Below are positions 1 to 12,035 of a stretch of DNA of 64,000 nt, piece after piece. Numbering within the stretch: the stretch's first letter is position 1; each line of letters opens with the position of its first letter. The notes under the pieces were generated by a model. The model did no database searches. It was not told where the DNA came from and saw nothing but the letters and a program-made list of their open reading frames with translations. The DNA comes from Trissonchulus latispiculum (lineage: Eukaryota; Nematoda; Enoplea; Enoplida; Ironidae): positions 1 to 64,000 of the forward strand of contig JASAND010004194.1 in NCBI GenBank assembly GCA_030248195.1, given 5' to 3'. A program made the position numbers and the translations under genes.

Positions 1-948
1 AATTTGATACCAAACATGACCACTTTTGAAGACTTTCATTTTTTAGCCACACCGGAGCCACTGTGGGTGGGCGCTGTGGGTCAGAGGTCACATCCGTCGG
101 TTTCGGCAGTATGCCCATCGTGTTCAGCGACCCCGATTTACTATATATGGGTACCACCCCGAGGCCGAAAAACGCTGTTTTTGCCCGTTTTTAGACTATT
201 TTCAAATTTTCGGACTTAGAAATTTTTCAGCTTGAAGGTGTCCAAAAACGCTATTTTTTCCATTTTTGACCATCTATAAAAATCGAACCAGATCGAAATT
301 CGGGAAAAAAACATAAACTTGCTAAATGCCATTGCCTAGATAATCAAAAAATAGTATAGAAAAATTTTTCCTATGGGCCGTTTGAAAAATCGAGTTAACA
401 GAAAAATGGAAAAAATCATGCTGAATACAGAGAAAAAAACCCCCACTTTCAAACCCGTAAGAGAAAGTCGATTTTTTCAAAGTTCATTTTTCCGGGCAAG
501 TTTGGTATCATTCGAAAGCTCTTGGCCTGGAGATTTCAAAAATGTAAATATTAGCTCTTAATTCCTTCCCGTTAATTAGTTATGCCTAATTAGCACTTTT
601 CCAAATCCGCAAAGTGCCTTTATAGCTCATATTATGGGGGGCTCTCCGAGCTCCCCCATGATATATGGGTTTCATAGGCAAAAATTTTTCCATCTTTAGT
701 TATTCAAGCTACAAAACCCCCTTATGAGACATCAAAAGCGAGAAACCGGAAAAAAGAAAAAACACAATTTTCGTAAGCGATTTTTGGCGCAACTTTTTAA
801 CGGAAAGTGGTACGGTGATGAAACTTGGCAAATACACTAAACTCGACACGTACAATTTTTTGCGCACATAATCTGCGCAGGACCTGCGCAGCTTCTGCGC
901 AGCCTTGTTTTACGCGGTCATTCGACCATTTTCACTCATATTATAGGG
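1..948. other. No gene seen; AT-rich DNA with one hairpin
   Basis: No open frame here shows codon structure or a recognisable domain. Positions 634-659 form a near-perfect hairpin with a run of G pairing to a run of C around a 3-base loop (ATGGGGGGCTC facing GAGCTCCCCCAT). It may be the centre of a decayed foldback element. Confidence 0.5.
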
Positions 949-1340
949 CTGGCTTTTTCCTACAGGGGGGAGGGGGGTGGGGCCCCCCCCCCCAGAAATT
1001 CGTTCCCCCCCAGACTTGGGTCGCCCCCCCAGGATTCGGGCCTTCCCCCCCCCAGAACCCCCCCCCCCCCACCCGAAAGTGCCCGGAAAAATAGGGTTTT
1101 GAGGGCAAATTTTGAACATTTTTAAGCATTTTTTAGCTATTTTAAGCTTAAATTTAAGTTGAAAATAGTTAATTTTTTAGCTCAGCAGCAAAAAATAGCT
1201 ATTTTTAGGCATTTTTTCAAAAATTTTTCTCCCCCCCCAGAAATCCAACCCCCCCCCCCCCGACCTGGGGGGGGGGGCCCCCAGACCTGGGGGGGGGGGG
1301 GGGGGACCCCCCCAGAAATTTTTGCCTTGGAAATAGCCAG
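949..1340. mobile_element. Non-autonomous TIR element, copy 1 (CTGGCTTTTTCC ends)
   Basis: The left end reads CTGGCTTTTTCCTA and the right end GGAAATAGCCAG, an inverted pair. The body carries blocks of C and G homopolymers separated by CAGAAATT-like words; the longest G run is about 17 bases at 1289-1305. The whole block recurs in the opposite orientation at 1904-2318 and in a form with few homopolymers near 17640-18019. No coding capacity. Confidence 0.7.
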
Positions 1341-1745
1341 TAGGGGTCGCTACCGCGACCCCTATTATGATACAGTTGTATGTATGCAAAGATCAAGTCA
1401 TTTGGTTCAATCCCGCTCATTTTTTGACATTTTGAAAACGACACCTACTTTTTTGTCCAACCATGCCAAAATTTTGCAAAAGTTCGGACCGATGTAGCTT
1501 TTGACTGAGTTGGGCTAGAAAAGTTTTGCAAATATCTGCAATGATGGAAAGTCCCCAATTTTTTCCCAGTTTTGGGTGGGTGGGGTCTAGGTTTTGGTAG
1601 GGACCGACCGGAACTCCAAAAAACCGGAACTAGCTTTAAAAAACCGGAACCAGCTCTAACAGTTAACACTACAAAAATCGAAATTTTTTGTGACGTTTGG
1701 GCAATTTTTGCACATTTTTTGCTTTTTTGTGGCTACTAGAACATT

Positions 1746-1746
1746 G

Positions 1747-1781
<35 letters not shown>

Positions 1782-1783
1782 AT
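1746..1783. repeat. (TA)n microsatellite
   Basis: An almost uninterrupted TA dinucleotide run, broken once by AATA. Confidence 0.9.
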
Positions 1784-1903
1784 AACTTTCGAATTGTATT
1801 TTGTATATATCTTATTTCGAATGCACGAATATGAAACTTAAAATTTATTATAAGAATTTTGTGTTATCATATAGTTAAACTTATATTATATAATTACTAT
1901 AGC

Positions 1904-2318
1904 CTGGCTTTTTCCTAGGCAAAAATTTCTAGGGGGGGGAAGTCTGGGGGGTCCCCCCAGGTCTGGGGAGGGGGGGGGGCTCGGATTTCTGGGGGGGAAG
2001 AAAATTTTTTAGAAGAATGTCAAAAAATAGCTATTTTTTGCTGCTGAGCCAAAAAATTGACTATTTTAACATAAATTTAAGCTTAAAATAGCTAAAAAAT
2101 GCTTAAAAATGGGTAAAAATCCGGCGAAGCCAGAAAAAATTTCCAAAATTTTCCCTCAAAACCCTATTTTTCCGGGCACTTTAAGGTTGGGGGGGAGGGT
2201 TCTGGGGGGGAAGGCCCGAATCCTGGGGGGGGGTTTCTGTTGGGGGCGACCCAAGTCTGGGGTGGGGAACGAATTTCTGGGCCCCCCCCCCGCCCGCGCC
2301 CCTGTACGAAAAAGCCAG
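1904..2318. mobile_element. Non-autonomous TIR element, copy 2, with 5-bp target duplication
   Basis: The ends are CTGGCTTTTTCCTA and AAAAGCCAG. The element is flanked by ATAGC on both sides (1899-1903 and 2319-2323), consistent with a 5-bp target duplication. Internally it is copy 1 in reverse: the block with the words AAGCTTAAAATAGC and GGGCACTT appears here on the other strand. G runs have expanded independently in the two copies. Confidence 0.75.
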
Positions 2319-2385
2319 ATAGCTTTAAAACATTAATTATATACCAACACGGTATGAATATATATATATCAGGGATCGACCAGAA

Positions 2386-2462
2386 TTCCGGTTCCCGTAC
2401 TTTTTGGTCCCGGTCCCGGTTCCGGTTCCGGTTTTCGAAAACGTACCGGAACCGGAATCAAT
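2386..2462. repeat. GGTTCCGG / CCGGAACC array
   Basis: A cluster of CCGGTTCCGG-like words in AT-rich DNA, preceded by GGGATCGACC. Related words occur at 1600-1650, 14205-14230 and 47210-47295. This looks like one end of a further TIR family whose other end is lost. Confidence 0.5.
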
Positions 2463-2625
2463 TTTAACCTATTATCAACAGCAAAATTTTATTCAAATTT
2501 TCAAAAATTTCGTCAAACTTCTTTAAAACTTTTTGAAAAGTGGCGATTCTTTTTTAATCATAATAAGATTTATTCAAAAATTTTCGCCTGCGGCGCAGTT
2601 GCAGTAATAATGATGTCTAATGTAT

Positions 2626-3710
2626 AGTCAAGCGGGAAAAAACAACCCACCCTCAGTGTGACCAAGTTATACGAGTTATATAGGATTTTAATAGCCTATC
2701 TTGAAGAGCGTCCAAAACTGGCCTAGGACATTTGTTATCGTAACCGCCGCTGCTCCCTTGCGATTTTTTTGGAACTTTGAATTTTTAGGAAGTTGGGGTC
2801 CGACCAAGTGTCAAAATTAGGCAATCTTTGTCGGGCTACCCTGAACAGCTGAAATGAGCTAGACCAAAACGGATTATACGTACATGTAGGGCATGTGTTG
2901 CGCTTCATGATGATATATGCCGCGTTGCACTGACCTCTCCGGTGCGACCTGGGGATGACTTAGAGTTGGCGGAAAAAAAGAACCCATATGCGGGAATAAA
3001 AAACCCACTTTTCAAAATTGAATATTTTTCTAAGCATTAGCAGGAAAAGTCAAACTAATATATACGTTCTTTCGTTCAATAGAGCCGTTAGATTAAACTG
3101 GTATAGGTTTTACCTGGGTTCGGTCTCTTGTGGGTGCTCCAGGGGTTCGAAATCGGACATGGTGCCATTTCAAGCCAAAATGTCAATTTTAGCCAAAAAT
3201 ACTTATTTTTGCTTTATAATGGGTCTAGTTTGGCTCTAAATACAAGAAAATTCTAACACAATAGGATGCTTAAACTACCGAAAATAAACAATTTTTGAAA
3301 CTTTCCAAAATTTGCCTATGTCTATGTGTTAAACACACGAAATTTTCAAAAGATACTATGACCTGAATTTTTCAGCAAAAACTAATATATTTTGATGCAG
3401 CTATACTAAAAACGACCCGCTCTTTCATTTGGAACAGTTAGAAATGCTCTTGGCAGCGTTCCAACAAAATTTTTAGGGTGGGTTATTTTTTCCCGCATAT
3501 GGGTTTTATTTTCCCGCCGTGGGTTCTTTTTTCCCGCCAGTTTGGGACATTATTTCTCAATAACGGCACGCCCTAGAAAGGTGTTCTATAGCTCATAAGA
3601 AAGCTTACGACTAGGCCTAGCTGCCTATATAATTAGTATTTCGATATCTCAAATGAATAAAAAGTTCTGTCCAAAAATCGAAAAAGTGGGTTCTTTTTTC
3701 CCGCTTGACT
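2626..3710. mobile_element. Non-autonomous element with GCGGGAAAAAAGAACCCA arrays
   Basis: The left end is AGTCAAGCGGGAAAA and the right end is its inverse, TTTTCCCGCTTGACT. A subterminal motif (GCGGGAAAAA followed by ACCCA) is repeated at 2970-3015 on one side and three times at 3478-3540 on the other. No transposase reading frame is visible. The clustering of one motif near both ends suggests transposase-binding sites. Confidence 0.65.
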
Positions 3711-4310
3711 GTCAGACCCGGGATAAAAAACACCCCCAAATAAGGGTAAAAAACGGGGCCGCCCTGGAAGCCGGGTAGGCCCGGTGAGTCCAATTAATGT
3801 GTGGTAACATAGCGCCACCCTAGACAACCAAAAACTATAAGTATGAGACCCCAGGGCCAAATAAAGTTTTTAGTATGTTTTCAAAGTTGACCTCCCAAAA
3901 TCACCGCCAAAAGCTAAGGGTCATATCGGGATTTCCAAACTTCTCTTGCTAGCGTGGAGAGACTCCAATACTTTGCATGTGGGTTTGCATTGCATTGGCC
4001 CCAAGTATTAACACACAAGACACCATATCCCCTGCTGCATTGGGGCTCCACCAGCTGTCCATTTTTTAACCCCCAAAATTTCGCCACTTTTCGGGTAAAA
4101 AAATGGCCAGAACCCAGCAAAAAATTTTTTCTGAAGCAGTATGGGGGTTTTAATGCGTTTAGAACGCTTAAAAATTATCGATTAAGCCTAAAAACTTTTT
4201 AAATTAGTCAAAACCGAGCATTTTTGAATATTTTTCTTTATTTTGCTTATGAAACCTGATTAGTGATTGGTTGATGCTGCACAATTTTTGAACTTTTCAA
4301 ATGAATAAAA
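3711..4310. other. No feature seen
   Basis: AT-rich sequence with only short, composition-driven open frames on both strands and no repeat I could link to the rest of the window. Confidence 0.4.
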
Positions 4311-4483
4311 ATTGTTACCAACTCATTATATGGCTGGGGGGCTACCCCCCCCCAGCCCCATACCTCCCCCAATTACACCCATGCCTACCTACACCCATAG
4401 GTGTACCACCTGTTTGTTTGGGTGGGGGGGAGAGTAAAAAGTCCAAATCTGGCTTGGGGTCTAAAAAATCGGAAATTAAAAAC

Positions 4484-4603
4484 TGTACCCAAACTGTTGT
4501 ACCCTAAATTTTTTCAGCTAATAATGGCCCTTTTTCGATTTAAAATCTACTATTTTCGACCTAAATCTACTAAAAAACTACTGGTATTGCGTTCCACAAC
4601 CTG
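4484..4603 (+). repeat. Inverted repeat arm, partner at about 6081-6200
   Basis: The segment containing GTACCCAAACTGT and the following AT-rich stretch to TATTGCGTT is found reversed at about 6081-6200 (ACGCAATACG to ACAGTTTGGGTAC) with scattered differences. This indicates two copies of one module facing each other. Confidence 0.65.
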
Positions 4604-5020
4604 TTTATTAGCGTTTTTAACTATTTGCAGCCAATTTTTCAGACAATTTTTGAAAAATTACAAAAATTTTTGTAAAAATTTGGCATTTTTTCTCTTTGTT
4701 GGACCCCATTTGGGGGGGGGGGAGGGGGAAGTAGTCGAGGTCGGGTATGGGGGTGGGGGGACTGGCCTTCTCGTGGGGGAGGTCTCACCATAGGTGAACC
4801 AGGCGACAGTTTACCCCCTGTGAGACCCCCCACGGAAACGCCAGACCATAGTTTCCCTGAAACTTTGGGTCTGGGGGGGTAAATCTTGGCCGACCTCCGA
4901 AATCTGATGGGGGGTACCCCCCCCAACCATAGGTGTAACGGGGATTTGGGTTGGGGGGGGCCCCCTCCCCCGGAATTTTGGGGGGGCCCCTTTTTAGACC
5001 CCCCCCCCCAAACCTCCCCC

Positions 5021-5254
5021 AAAAAAATTTTTCTATTTTTATGCCAAAAATCGCATTTTCAGCCATTGCTAATACCGAAAAACATGAAATCATTAAGTAA
5101 TTTTAACATTAGACAGTGTTTTTAAACTCGAAAACTTGATTGCCAACATGTTTCTGAGTCCAGAATAGGTCAGTATTGAGTCTAGAAGTCCATAAAACCG
5201 TTATAAACGTGTATTTCTGCGATAATAAACACGTTAAGCCAAAAATTTAGGACT
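5021..5254 (+). repeat. Direct repeat copy A (partner 7557-7803)
   Basis: About 230 bases from the word AAAAAAATTTTTC through TTAAGCCAAAAATTT are repeated in the same orientation 2.5 kb downstream with small indels and substitutions. It holds no open frame. Confidence 0.8.
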
Positions 5255-7556
5255 TTTTTAAAAAATTTTCCAAATTTAACTCCCTAAAAATGCCCCATTT
5301 TGGCCCAATTTTTCGCGCCTTTGGCGCGCCCCCCCCCCCCCCCCCCGGGTTGGGGGGGGGGGGCGGGGGCCCCCCAAAAATTTTGGGGGGGGTTTTAAAA
5401 AATTGGGGGGGGGGGGGGGGGGTTACCCCCCCCCCCAACTACACCTATGCCCCCAACCCCCCCCAGAATTCGGACCTCAGAAATTTCGAAAAATGGCCAA
5501 AAAATGCAAAATTTTCCGTAATTTAGCCCCCCTTCTTTCATCAAAATAAGGGTTGTTCTTAACGTTTTAGGCGCTTTTGCACCGTTTTAAAGCGATTTTA
5601 GGTCAAAATTTTAGAAAAATTTTTCAAAAAAATGACCATTTTTCGACCAAATTTAGCTAACTTTTGGGTCCAAAAATCGAAATTCGGGGGGGGTGTTGCG
5701 GGGGGGGGTAGCCGAGAGTTGGGGGAGGTATGTCAAAAATTCTGGGAGGGGGTAAAGTTGGTCAAAAATTATGGGGGGGCTACCCCCCAAAGGAAACTAT
5801 GCGCCAGACCCCCCACCATAGATGTGTTAGGGGGGGCATAGGTGAACCAGGCTACAGTTTACCCCCTGAGAGACCTCCCCCCACGAGAAGGCCAGACCCC
5901 CACCCCCATACCCGACCTCGACTACTCCCACCAAGCCGAGCTCAGACCCCCCCCCCCCCCTAAAATGGGGTTGAAACAAGAGGAAAAATGCCAAATTTTT
6001 GCAAAATTTTTGAATTTTTCAAAACTTTTCCAAAAAAAATTGGCTGGAATAGATAAAAACACTAAAAAATAAACTCTAAAACGCAATACGAGTACGTAGT
6101 TTTTGAGTAGATTTATGTCGAAAATAGCAGATTTTATGTCCAAAAAGGGCTATTTTTAGCTGAAAAAATTTTGGGTACAGTTTGGGTACAGTTTTTTCGA
6201 AAATTTCCGATTTTTTTAGACCTCCCCTGCCAGATTTGGACTTTTTACTCCCCCCCCCCCAACCCAAACAGGTGGTACACCTATGGGGGGGGGTGAAGGG
6301 GACCCCCCCCAAATGGAGGGGTCGCCAACCCCCCCCCCTAAAAATTTTTTCCTACCCCTCCCCCCAAATCAATTTTTTCAGACCCCTCCCGCTCCCCCCT
6401 AACAATTTGCAACCCCCTACCTAAATTTTTGCAAATTTTTAGCTAAAAATTCGAAATTTTTCCAAAAAAATTCCAAAAATTAGCGAAAATTTGCTAGAAT
6501 TCGCTTAATTAAGCTAGAAATCGTTAAAAATAGCTGTATATAAATTGAAAATTTTTTCAATTTTTTAATGAAAAACCACTTTTTTCGAAATTTTTCGCCG
6601 ACACCCCCTAAAAATTTTTCTTACCCCTCCCCCAAATCGACTTTTCGCGACCCCCCCCTCCCCCTTTTTTTCGCCAAACCCCCCTCCGTACTTTTTTTTT
6701 TTTCTGAACCCCCACCCCCACTTTTTTCGCCAGCCACACCTATGCCCCCCACCCCTACCCATAGGTGTGTTCGGCGGGGGGGGGGGGGGGGACGGATGGG
6801 GGGGGGGTCCGCCAAATTTCCCTAAAAACCCCTAAATTTTTCGATTTTTTGCCATTTTTGGCCGCTCGCCAACCCTAGCTAAAAGTCTGAGAAAAATCTG
6901 GGGGGGGTCGCGAAAATTTGTCAATTTTTCCCTACCCCCCCCCCCAAATCAGTTTTTTCCCACCCCCCCCCTCAACTACTCCCCCCCAAACGATTTCAAA
7001 CCCCATTCCCCCCCCCCTAAAACGGGTCCAAACCAAGTAAAAATTTTTGAAAAATTTTAGCAATTCATTAGAAATTTTTCCAAAACATTCCAAAATGGAT
7101 GTAAATGAGCAAAACTGCTGAAGGTGGTTAATTAAGCAATTAAAAGTGTAATATACGCAATTAAATTCACAATCTAGTTTCAGGCATTTTTTAGCGAAAA
7201 CAAACTTTTTGTCGAATTTTCGACCCCTTTTCGCATACGAAAACTTTTGACTTACCCCTTCCAAATAGACTTTTAACGCTACTCCCCCTCAGAAAGGACC
7301 CCTTTTTCGCCAAAAACACTTGGTACATTTTGGGGGTGAACCCCCACCCCCAATTTCGATTTTGGTGGGGCCCCTACCCACCAAATTTGGACCTTCTACT
7401 CCCCCCCCCCCAACCCAAACAGGTGGTACACCTATGGGTCTCACAGGGGGCAAACTGTAGCCTGGTATATACACCTATGCGGCCTACATGCGTGGGGCGG
7501 GATCATAGGTGTAACGGAGATTTGGGGTGTGGGGCCCCCTCCCCTGCAAAAACCTC

Positions 7557-7803
7557 CCCCAAAAAATTTTTCAATTTTTATGCCAAAAATCACATTTTCA
7601 GCCATTGCTAATGCCGAAGAACATGAAAATGAAATCATTAAGTAATTTTGACATTAGACAGTGTTTTTAAACACGAAAACTTGATTGCCAACATGTTTCT
7701 GAGTCCAGAATAAGGTCAATATTGAGTTTAGAAGTCCAAGTTCGTTATAAACGTGTATGTCTCGCGATAATAAAGTAATAAACACGTTAAGCCAAAAATT
7801 TTG
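7557..7803 (+). repeat. Direct repeat copy B (partner 5021-5254)
   Basis: Second copy of the module, slightly longer through small insertions (for example near 7625 and 7770). The shared words GACAGTGTTTTTAAAC and TTGATTGCCAACATG make the match unambiguous. Confidence 0.8.
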
Positions 7804-8416
7804 ACTTTTTTTTGAAAAATTTTGCAAAATTTACCCTAAAAATGCCCAAATGTTGGCAAATTTTCGCGCCTTCGGCGTGACTATCCCCCCCCAGGGGGGG
7901 CGGGGGCCCCCAAAATTTCAGGGGGGGTTTGGAAAAATGGCTGGGGGGGTCCCCCCTCGCGCCCCCCCCCCCGCGCCCCCCCCCAAACTACACCTGTGGG
8001 CAGGATCTTGCCAGGATCCACAGTAGGCTTTCCCTTAGCAAGCTATTCAATGTTGTTAGCGATTACATGTCATGATTTCGGAAATCATTTAGTTCTAAAA
8101 ATAAAACAGACTAGAGAACAAGAACAAATAAAACGTCTAGTCCTATTCGCCATTATGACTATTTCTAAATAATAAATTGAAAGTTGTGCATTAACAAATT
8201 AAATTAAATTAAATTAAATGCTATGTATTATTCTAGATTTTCTGTGCAACCTTGGCATGGGTGGAGCGGTATTGATAAAAACTTCCGTGCACAAAAGTTT
8301 GGTGCCATAAAGAACATACTTGGTTAGCTACTATTATGCCTTTGCGGCTGCACAAAATAAAGATTTTGTTTAAAATGGAAAGATTTGGCCCAGCCGGGAA
8401 GCGATCAACGGACCTC

Positions 8417-9316
8417 TGCCGCAGGCCGTGGGCTGACCAACGACTTAGCAGAGTAAAACGCAGTGGATAAAGTTCGTTGTAGTTCGTATGCCTCTACAGG
8501 CTCTAACTCTCTTTTGAGTCTTCGGTTCCTTTTGCAACTGATACACAACACGGTGCTTTTAATGACCAGGATCACAAATGCAGAATCGGAGCAAGATTCA
8601 CAAGCACAACTTGACCCTTCAACAACTTAGTACCGAGACTGACTAAACAGAATAGGATTATAAAGTCGCTCTTTCCTGGCTACCGTAAGACCTTGGAGAT
8701 TACGAAATACCTAGCAATTTATCCCAAATCCAAAAATAGTTTCCAATTTTCTTTCCGAGAATCCTCTAAGGTAATATAACTTTTGGTTTATTTTTAGCCC
8801 TTCTATTGACGTAAGCAAGCTTCTAGAACTTTCTATTTTCTGGCAAGTTGATAAACTCAAGAACCCAAATCCAATTTCCAATTCCAACTGAACTATAAAT
8901 CTTTAGGCCAGTTTTCTAGGTCTAGCTTTGACAGAAAGAGAATGAATAATTCCAAGAAAGAACCTAACTTGGTCAAAGCTAACACACACAATTCAAGGAC
9001 AAGACAATACAGAGTTACTAACTAACACAGGAAAGAACAATAGATTAGTTAATTATTAACGAACAATACAATAATTAATAAATACGCTAACTATATACCC
9101 TTTCTACCGTATGACATAGCTCTAGCTACTTGTATTCCCTTAAATACTTTACCTAAGTTCTATGTTCAATAAATTCCAATCATTTCACCTAAAACTTTTG
9201 CTTAAGATTCCTTATTTCATATTTATTTTTGATTAAGCTAAAGGTTTTTCAAATTTACTCAAATTACTTAAATAATTGTGTATTTTAACTAGCTATTAAT
9301 TACTAGGTTTGCTACA
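8417..9316 (-). mobile_element. LTR of a retrotransposon (minus strand, 3' LTR position)
   Basis: Read on the minus strand this 900-bp block begins TGTAGC and ends GGCA, with the usual TG...CA limits. A G-rich polypurine tract lies directly before its TG. Parts of it recur at 12036-12492 in the other orientation and at 12573-12665 in the same orientation. All three copies stop at the same CA, which fixes the LTR end. No gene is visible inside. The superfamily (Ty3 or Copia) cannot be decided because no reverse transcriptase is present. Confidence 0.7.
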
Positions 9317-9328
9317 TATCTCCCCCCG
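9317..9328 (-). other. Polypurine tract of the LTR element
   Basis: On the minus strand ACGGGGGGAGATA precedes the TG that opens the LTR. This is the usual position and composition of the plus-strand priming site of LTR retroelements. Confidence 0.6.
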
Positions 9329-10164
9329 TCGCAAAAATTGGTCCTCCAATTTGAAGTAAAAATACAAAAGTGTCGAAAGTCTAAAAGATCCTAAAATTCT
9401 CAAATGAAATTTTCCTGTAACTAGTTGGACTGTAACATGGAGTTTGTGTTGCACCAACAAATAATCATAGGTAATGTTTATTCACATAGCAATTCCATTG
9501 TACTCAGCTAGCAAGCTAAATCCATGATTGTGTGCATAATGCGCTGTGCAATTCTAGTTTGGTTAGCCCTCTTTAGCTGCGTTCAAACAACAAATTTAGT
9601 CGTAACCTACAGTCAGCAAAGTTCAAAACGTTTGATGTAGCCATGAAAACATCGTTTCGTGTTTTGCTTCAGGACATTTGCAAGGTTATGGAGTAATTGA
9701 GAGCAGTCATGAAAAGGAAAAGTAGTGCATATGTGAGCGGAATCTGCGATTCGAATGGATTCTAGTTACACAGCGCAGTTGGGTTTCCAATGTATATGTA
9801 AAGAGAATACACTCGGAGGCGCAGGTAGGGAACTGCCTGGGTGCGAGTTAGTAGGAAGCAATACCATGTAGGATTGTCCAGGCAACGCCTGAAGAAGACT
9901 TAAGTTAACACTCGGGCTAGTACTCGGTTCGTCTGCTGATGATGCAGCCAACTTGCAACGTTTTACCGCTGGCTCACCATTTACAGCAGAACCCTCGCCA
10001 TCAGCCGAGGCTGAAGTTTTTCCTCCGCGCCCAACACCACCTGGGGCGTTGGCGGTGGTGGCGATGGTTGGTGAGGTTTTTTTTCCTTTACCCCCTGACC
10101 CGATGGAACAGGAGGTGGGTTTAGGGTAATCTTGTCAGGCGAAATCGAGTCATATATGCGTGAC
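9329..10164. other. Internal stretch between LTR and kinase exon
   Basis: No recognisable gag or pol. A Ser/Pro-rich short open frame on the minus strand (9766-9951) and a Trp/Arg-rich one on the plus strand (9939-10124) overlap and show no domain. Local GC is higher than around it, at 9760-10120. Confidence 0.35.
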
Positions 10165-10960
10165 TCAAATTAGTCTTGAAAATAATCCTAACATTGCTGT
10201 GGGGCGATCGACAGGGTTCACCTGGAGGCAGCGACGTATAACATCCTTAGCCTCATCAGACACCGAATCGTTTTCTGGCATAGTGAATTTTGCCTCAGCT
10301 ATTGCTTGCAACTGTTGCAAGTAAGTTCCACCTGGCGTCCGAAACGTACATTCACCAAAGAGAAGTAAAAAGAAGAATTTTCCGATAGCCCAGACATCCG
10401 CTGGGGAAGCGTCAAATTCCACCTTTCTCGCGTTCAAAACTTCCGGTGTAGGAAGATATGACGCCAGATTCTCTGAACCCGTCACCGTGTGACTTTTAGG
10501 TGGGCATACATATATTTCAGAGAGAGTAAAATCAGAGAGATGGATCTCACGCAAGGTAGGAAGCACCCACGCACTTGTCCGTAAATTTCTCATACATAAA
10601 TTACGCTCATGGGCATATGCGGTAGCATTCAGCACTTGATTAAGTAAATTGGAAGCATACAATTCCGGAAATGAATGGCCACGTTTAGCACAATATAAAT
10701 CATGATATTCACGTAACAATCCAAAATGAGTCTCGGTTACCACCCGCTTCCCTTTATTTAAATCAGAGACGAATGTAGTTGGATGCAAAACTTTTCGCAG
10801 AGCACTAGGTTCACACATATCATCATTAAATTTATTTAAAAACAAACGTTCAGAAACTTTAACCCAATGATTATGGCGGGTTCGACCTTTATCAGACTCC
10901 TGAATTTGATAGCCTCTTAGATAGTGACCATAAACACCATAGCTCAAAGCCTCCCACATG
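10165..10960 (-). CDS. Protein kinase-like exon, predicted pseudokinase
   Basis: A 264-codon frame ending in TGA carries the C-lobe order of a protein kinase. LNQVLNATAYAHERNLCMRN stands where the catalytic HRDxxxxN loop should be, with Met-Arg-Asn replacing the catalytic Asp. LSDFTLS replaces DFG. Then come LPTPEV (APE-like), ADVWAIGKFF (subdomain IX) and IRRCLQVNPVDRP (subdomain XI Arg). The altered catalytic loop and DFG Gly suggest no phosphotransfer, so a scaffold or regulatory role is inferred. The N-terminal part (about 100 residues) does not show a glycine loop. An acceptor-like TCTCTTAG ends at 10961 and puts the first ATG (10957-10959) one base inside the exon, so upstream exons probably exist. 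It lies between LTR-element pieces on the same strand as that element. Family within the kinases is not resolved. Confidence 0.6.
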
Positions 10961-11378
10961 CTAAGAGACTAATAAAAGCAAAATATATATATAAGTTAAG
11001 CATCTACTGGATTTCAGTAATTATATGCGCCAACTTTAAGAAATGCACAAACGTAGAGAAGCTAATATTTACAGCTGTAGTCCAACTTTATACGCCGTAA
11101 GCCCGCAACTCTAAAGGGTTTAGTCAAGTGAAATTGCACCAAGAGCTAACGGAAAATATCATCATACGTAAATATAATAAACAAACATACATTATAATAA
11201 TAGAATATAATACAACTAAGTCATATACTAAATGGAATTATAATATTATGATTACATGCTACGAGCTCTGAAGCGACCAGCGGGGAGGTGATCGAAAACA
11301 GGAGGCGGCGCGCCATAGGCTCCGACCACCCGGCTTCCGAGACTCTATCCGAAAATACGGAGTCAGTGTCGGTGGTGC

Positions 11379-11669
11379 TCAAAGTAGAAGCCCAGCCGGG
11401 GTCATAGCCGAACCCGAAAGTGTAGACTCTCCCGATTCTGAGCTACTATCCCATGGCTCTAGATCTGGCGGCTGCCATGGGGCCAGAGGCGCCCAATCTG
11501 CAAGAGGTTGTGGTGGATTGACACTATCCTCTCCAACCAGCCGCGGAGCAGTGGTTGGATTAGCCCGACGGTTTAGTACTGCCACCATGCCCACAGTATA
11601 AGCTAAATCTGTGATTGGTACCAAGAGTACATAATAACTAAGACAAGCGATAATGCGACAAGCGTTACA
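11379..11669 (-). CDS. Candidate exon: transmembrane segment plus acidic tail
   Basis: After an acceptor-like CTAACAG the frame opens as CNACRIIACLSYYVLLVPIT and stays hydrophobic to about residue 33, followed by NRR (positive-inside) and a tail rich in Pro, Trp, Ser and Glu with the acidic patch SSSESGES. It stops at TGA (11379-11381). It could be an exon of a single-pass membrane protein, possibly upstream of the pseudokinase exon on the same strand, but no in-phase donor joining them is evident. A second open frame continues past the stop to about 11240, so a frame error or alternative splice is possible. No family recognised. Confidence 0.3.
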   Translation of the reverse strand, partial: CNACRIIACLSYYVLLVPITDLAYTVGMVAVLNRRANPTTAPRLVGEDSVNPPQPLADWAPLAPWQPPDLEPWDSSSESGESTLSGSAMTPAGLLL

Positions 11670-12035
11670 CTGTTAGTTATTAATGCCGCGGACATCACCT
11701 GCACGATGACGGCTAACTCCCCCTACACAAATTAGACCCCAGTGACCCCGCCCACAAATGAGTACCTGGTACACATCTGTGTATGCTCACTTGCTTGTAT
11801 GTTTATGTGTTGAAGCCAAAAATGTTCTATCAGCAACTGGCCACTTTCGAGCTTGTCACACTCATAGTTATTATGTACTCATGGTGGTACTAAATCAGGC
11901 AAGGGCAGGCGCACTCTTGGCCGATGTACTTCGGGCCAAGGGGGCGGACTGCATACATGTCTCTGGCGGGATGATTGGACCGAGTAAAAGTTCTAATTTC
12001 AGACCCGCCAGCTAAATAACGAAACTGCAATTTCA

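Larger units (their letters stand above)
4311..7995. repeat. G/C-homopolymer-rich repeat array
   Basis: About 3.7 kb built from repeated modules: runs of 8-18 G or C, the word CACCTATG and its inverse CATAGGTG (for example near 4390, 4790, 4930, 5445, 5820, 6745, 7430, 7505), and AT-rich spacers. Longest runs are near 5405-5422 (18 G) and 6776-6791 (16 G). Modules occur in both orientations, as expected of nested copies of one TIR family. All open frames here are glycine/proline strings produced by the homopolymers. Confidence 0.75.

Noticed and set aside
4639..5526. Several Gly/Pro-rich open frames on both strands
   Set aside because: Produced by G and C homopolymers; overlapping in all frames and without codon bias.
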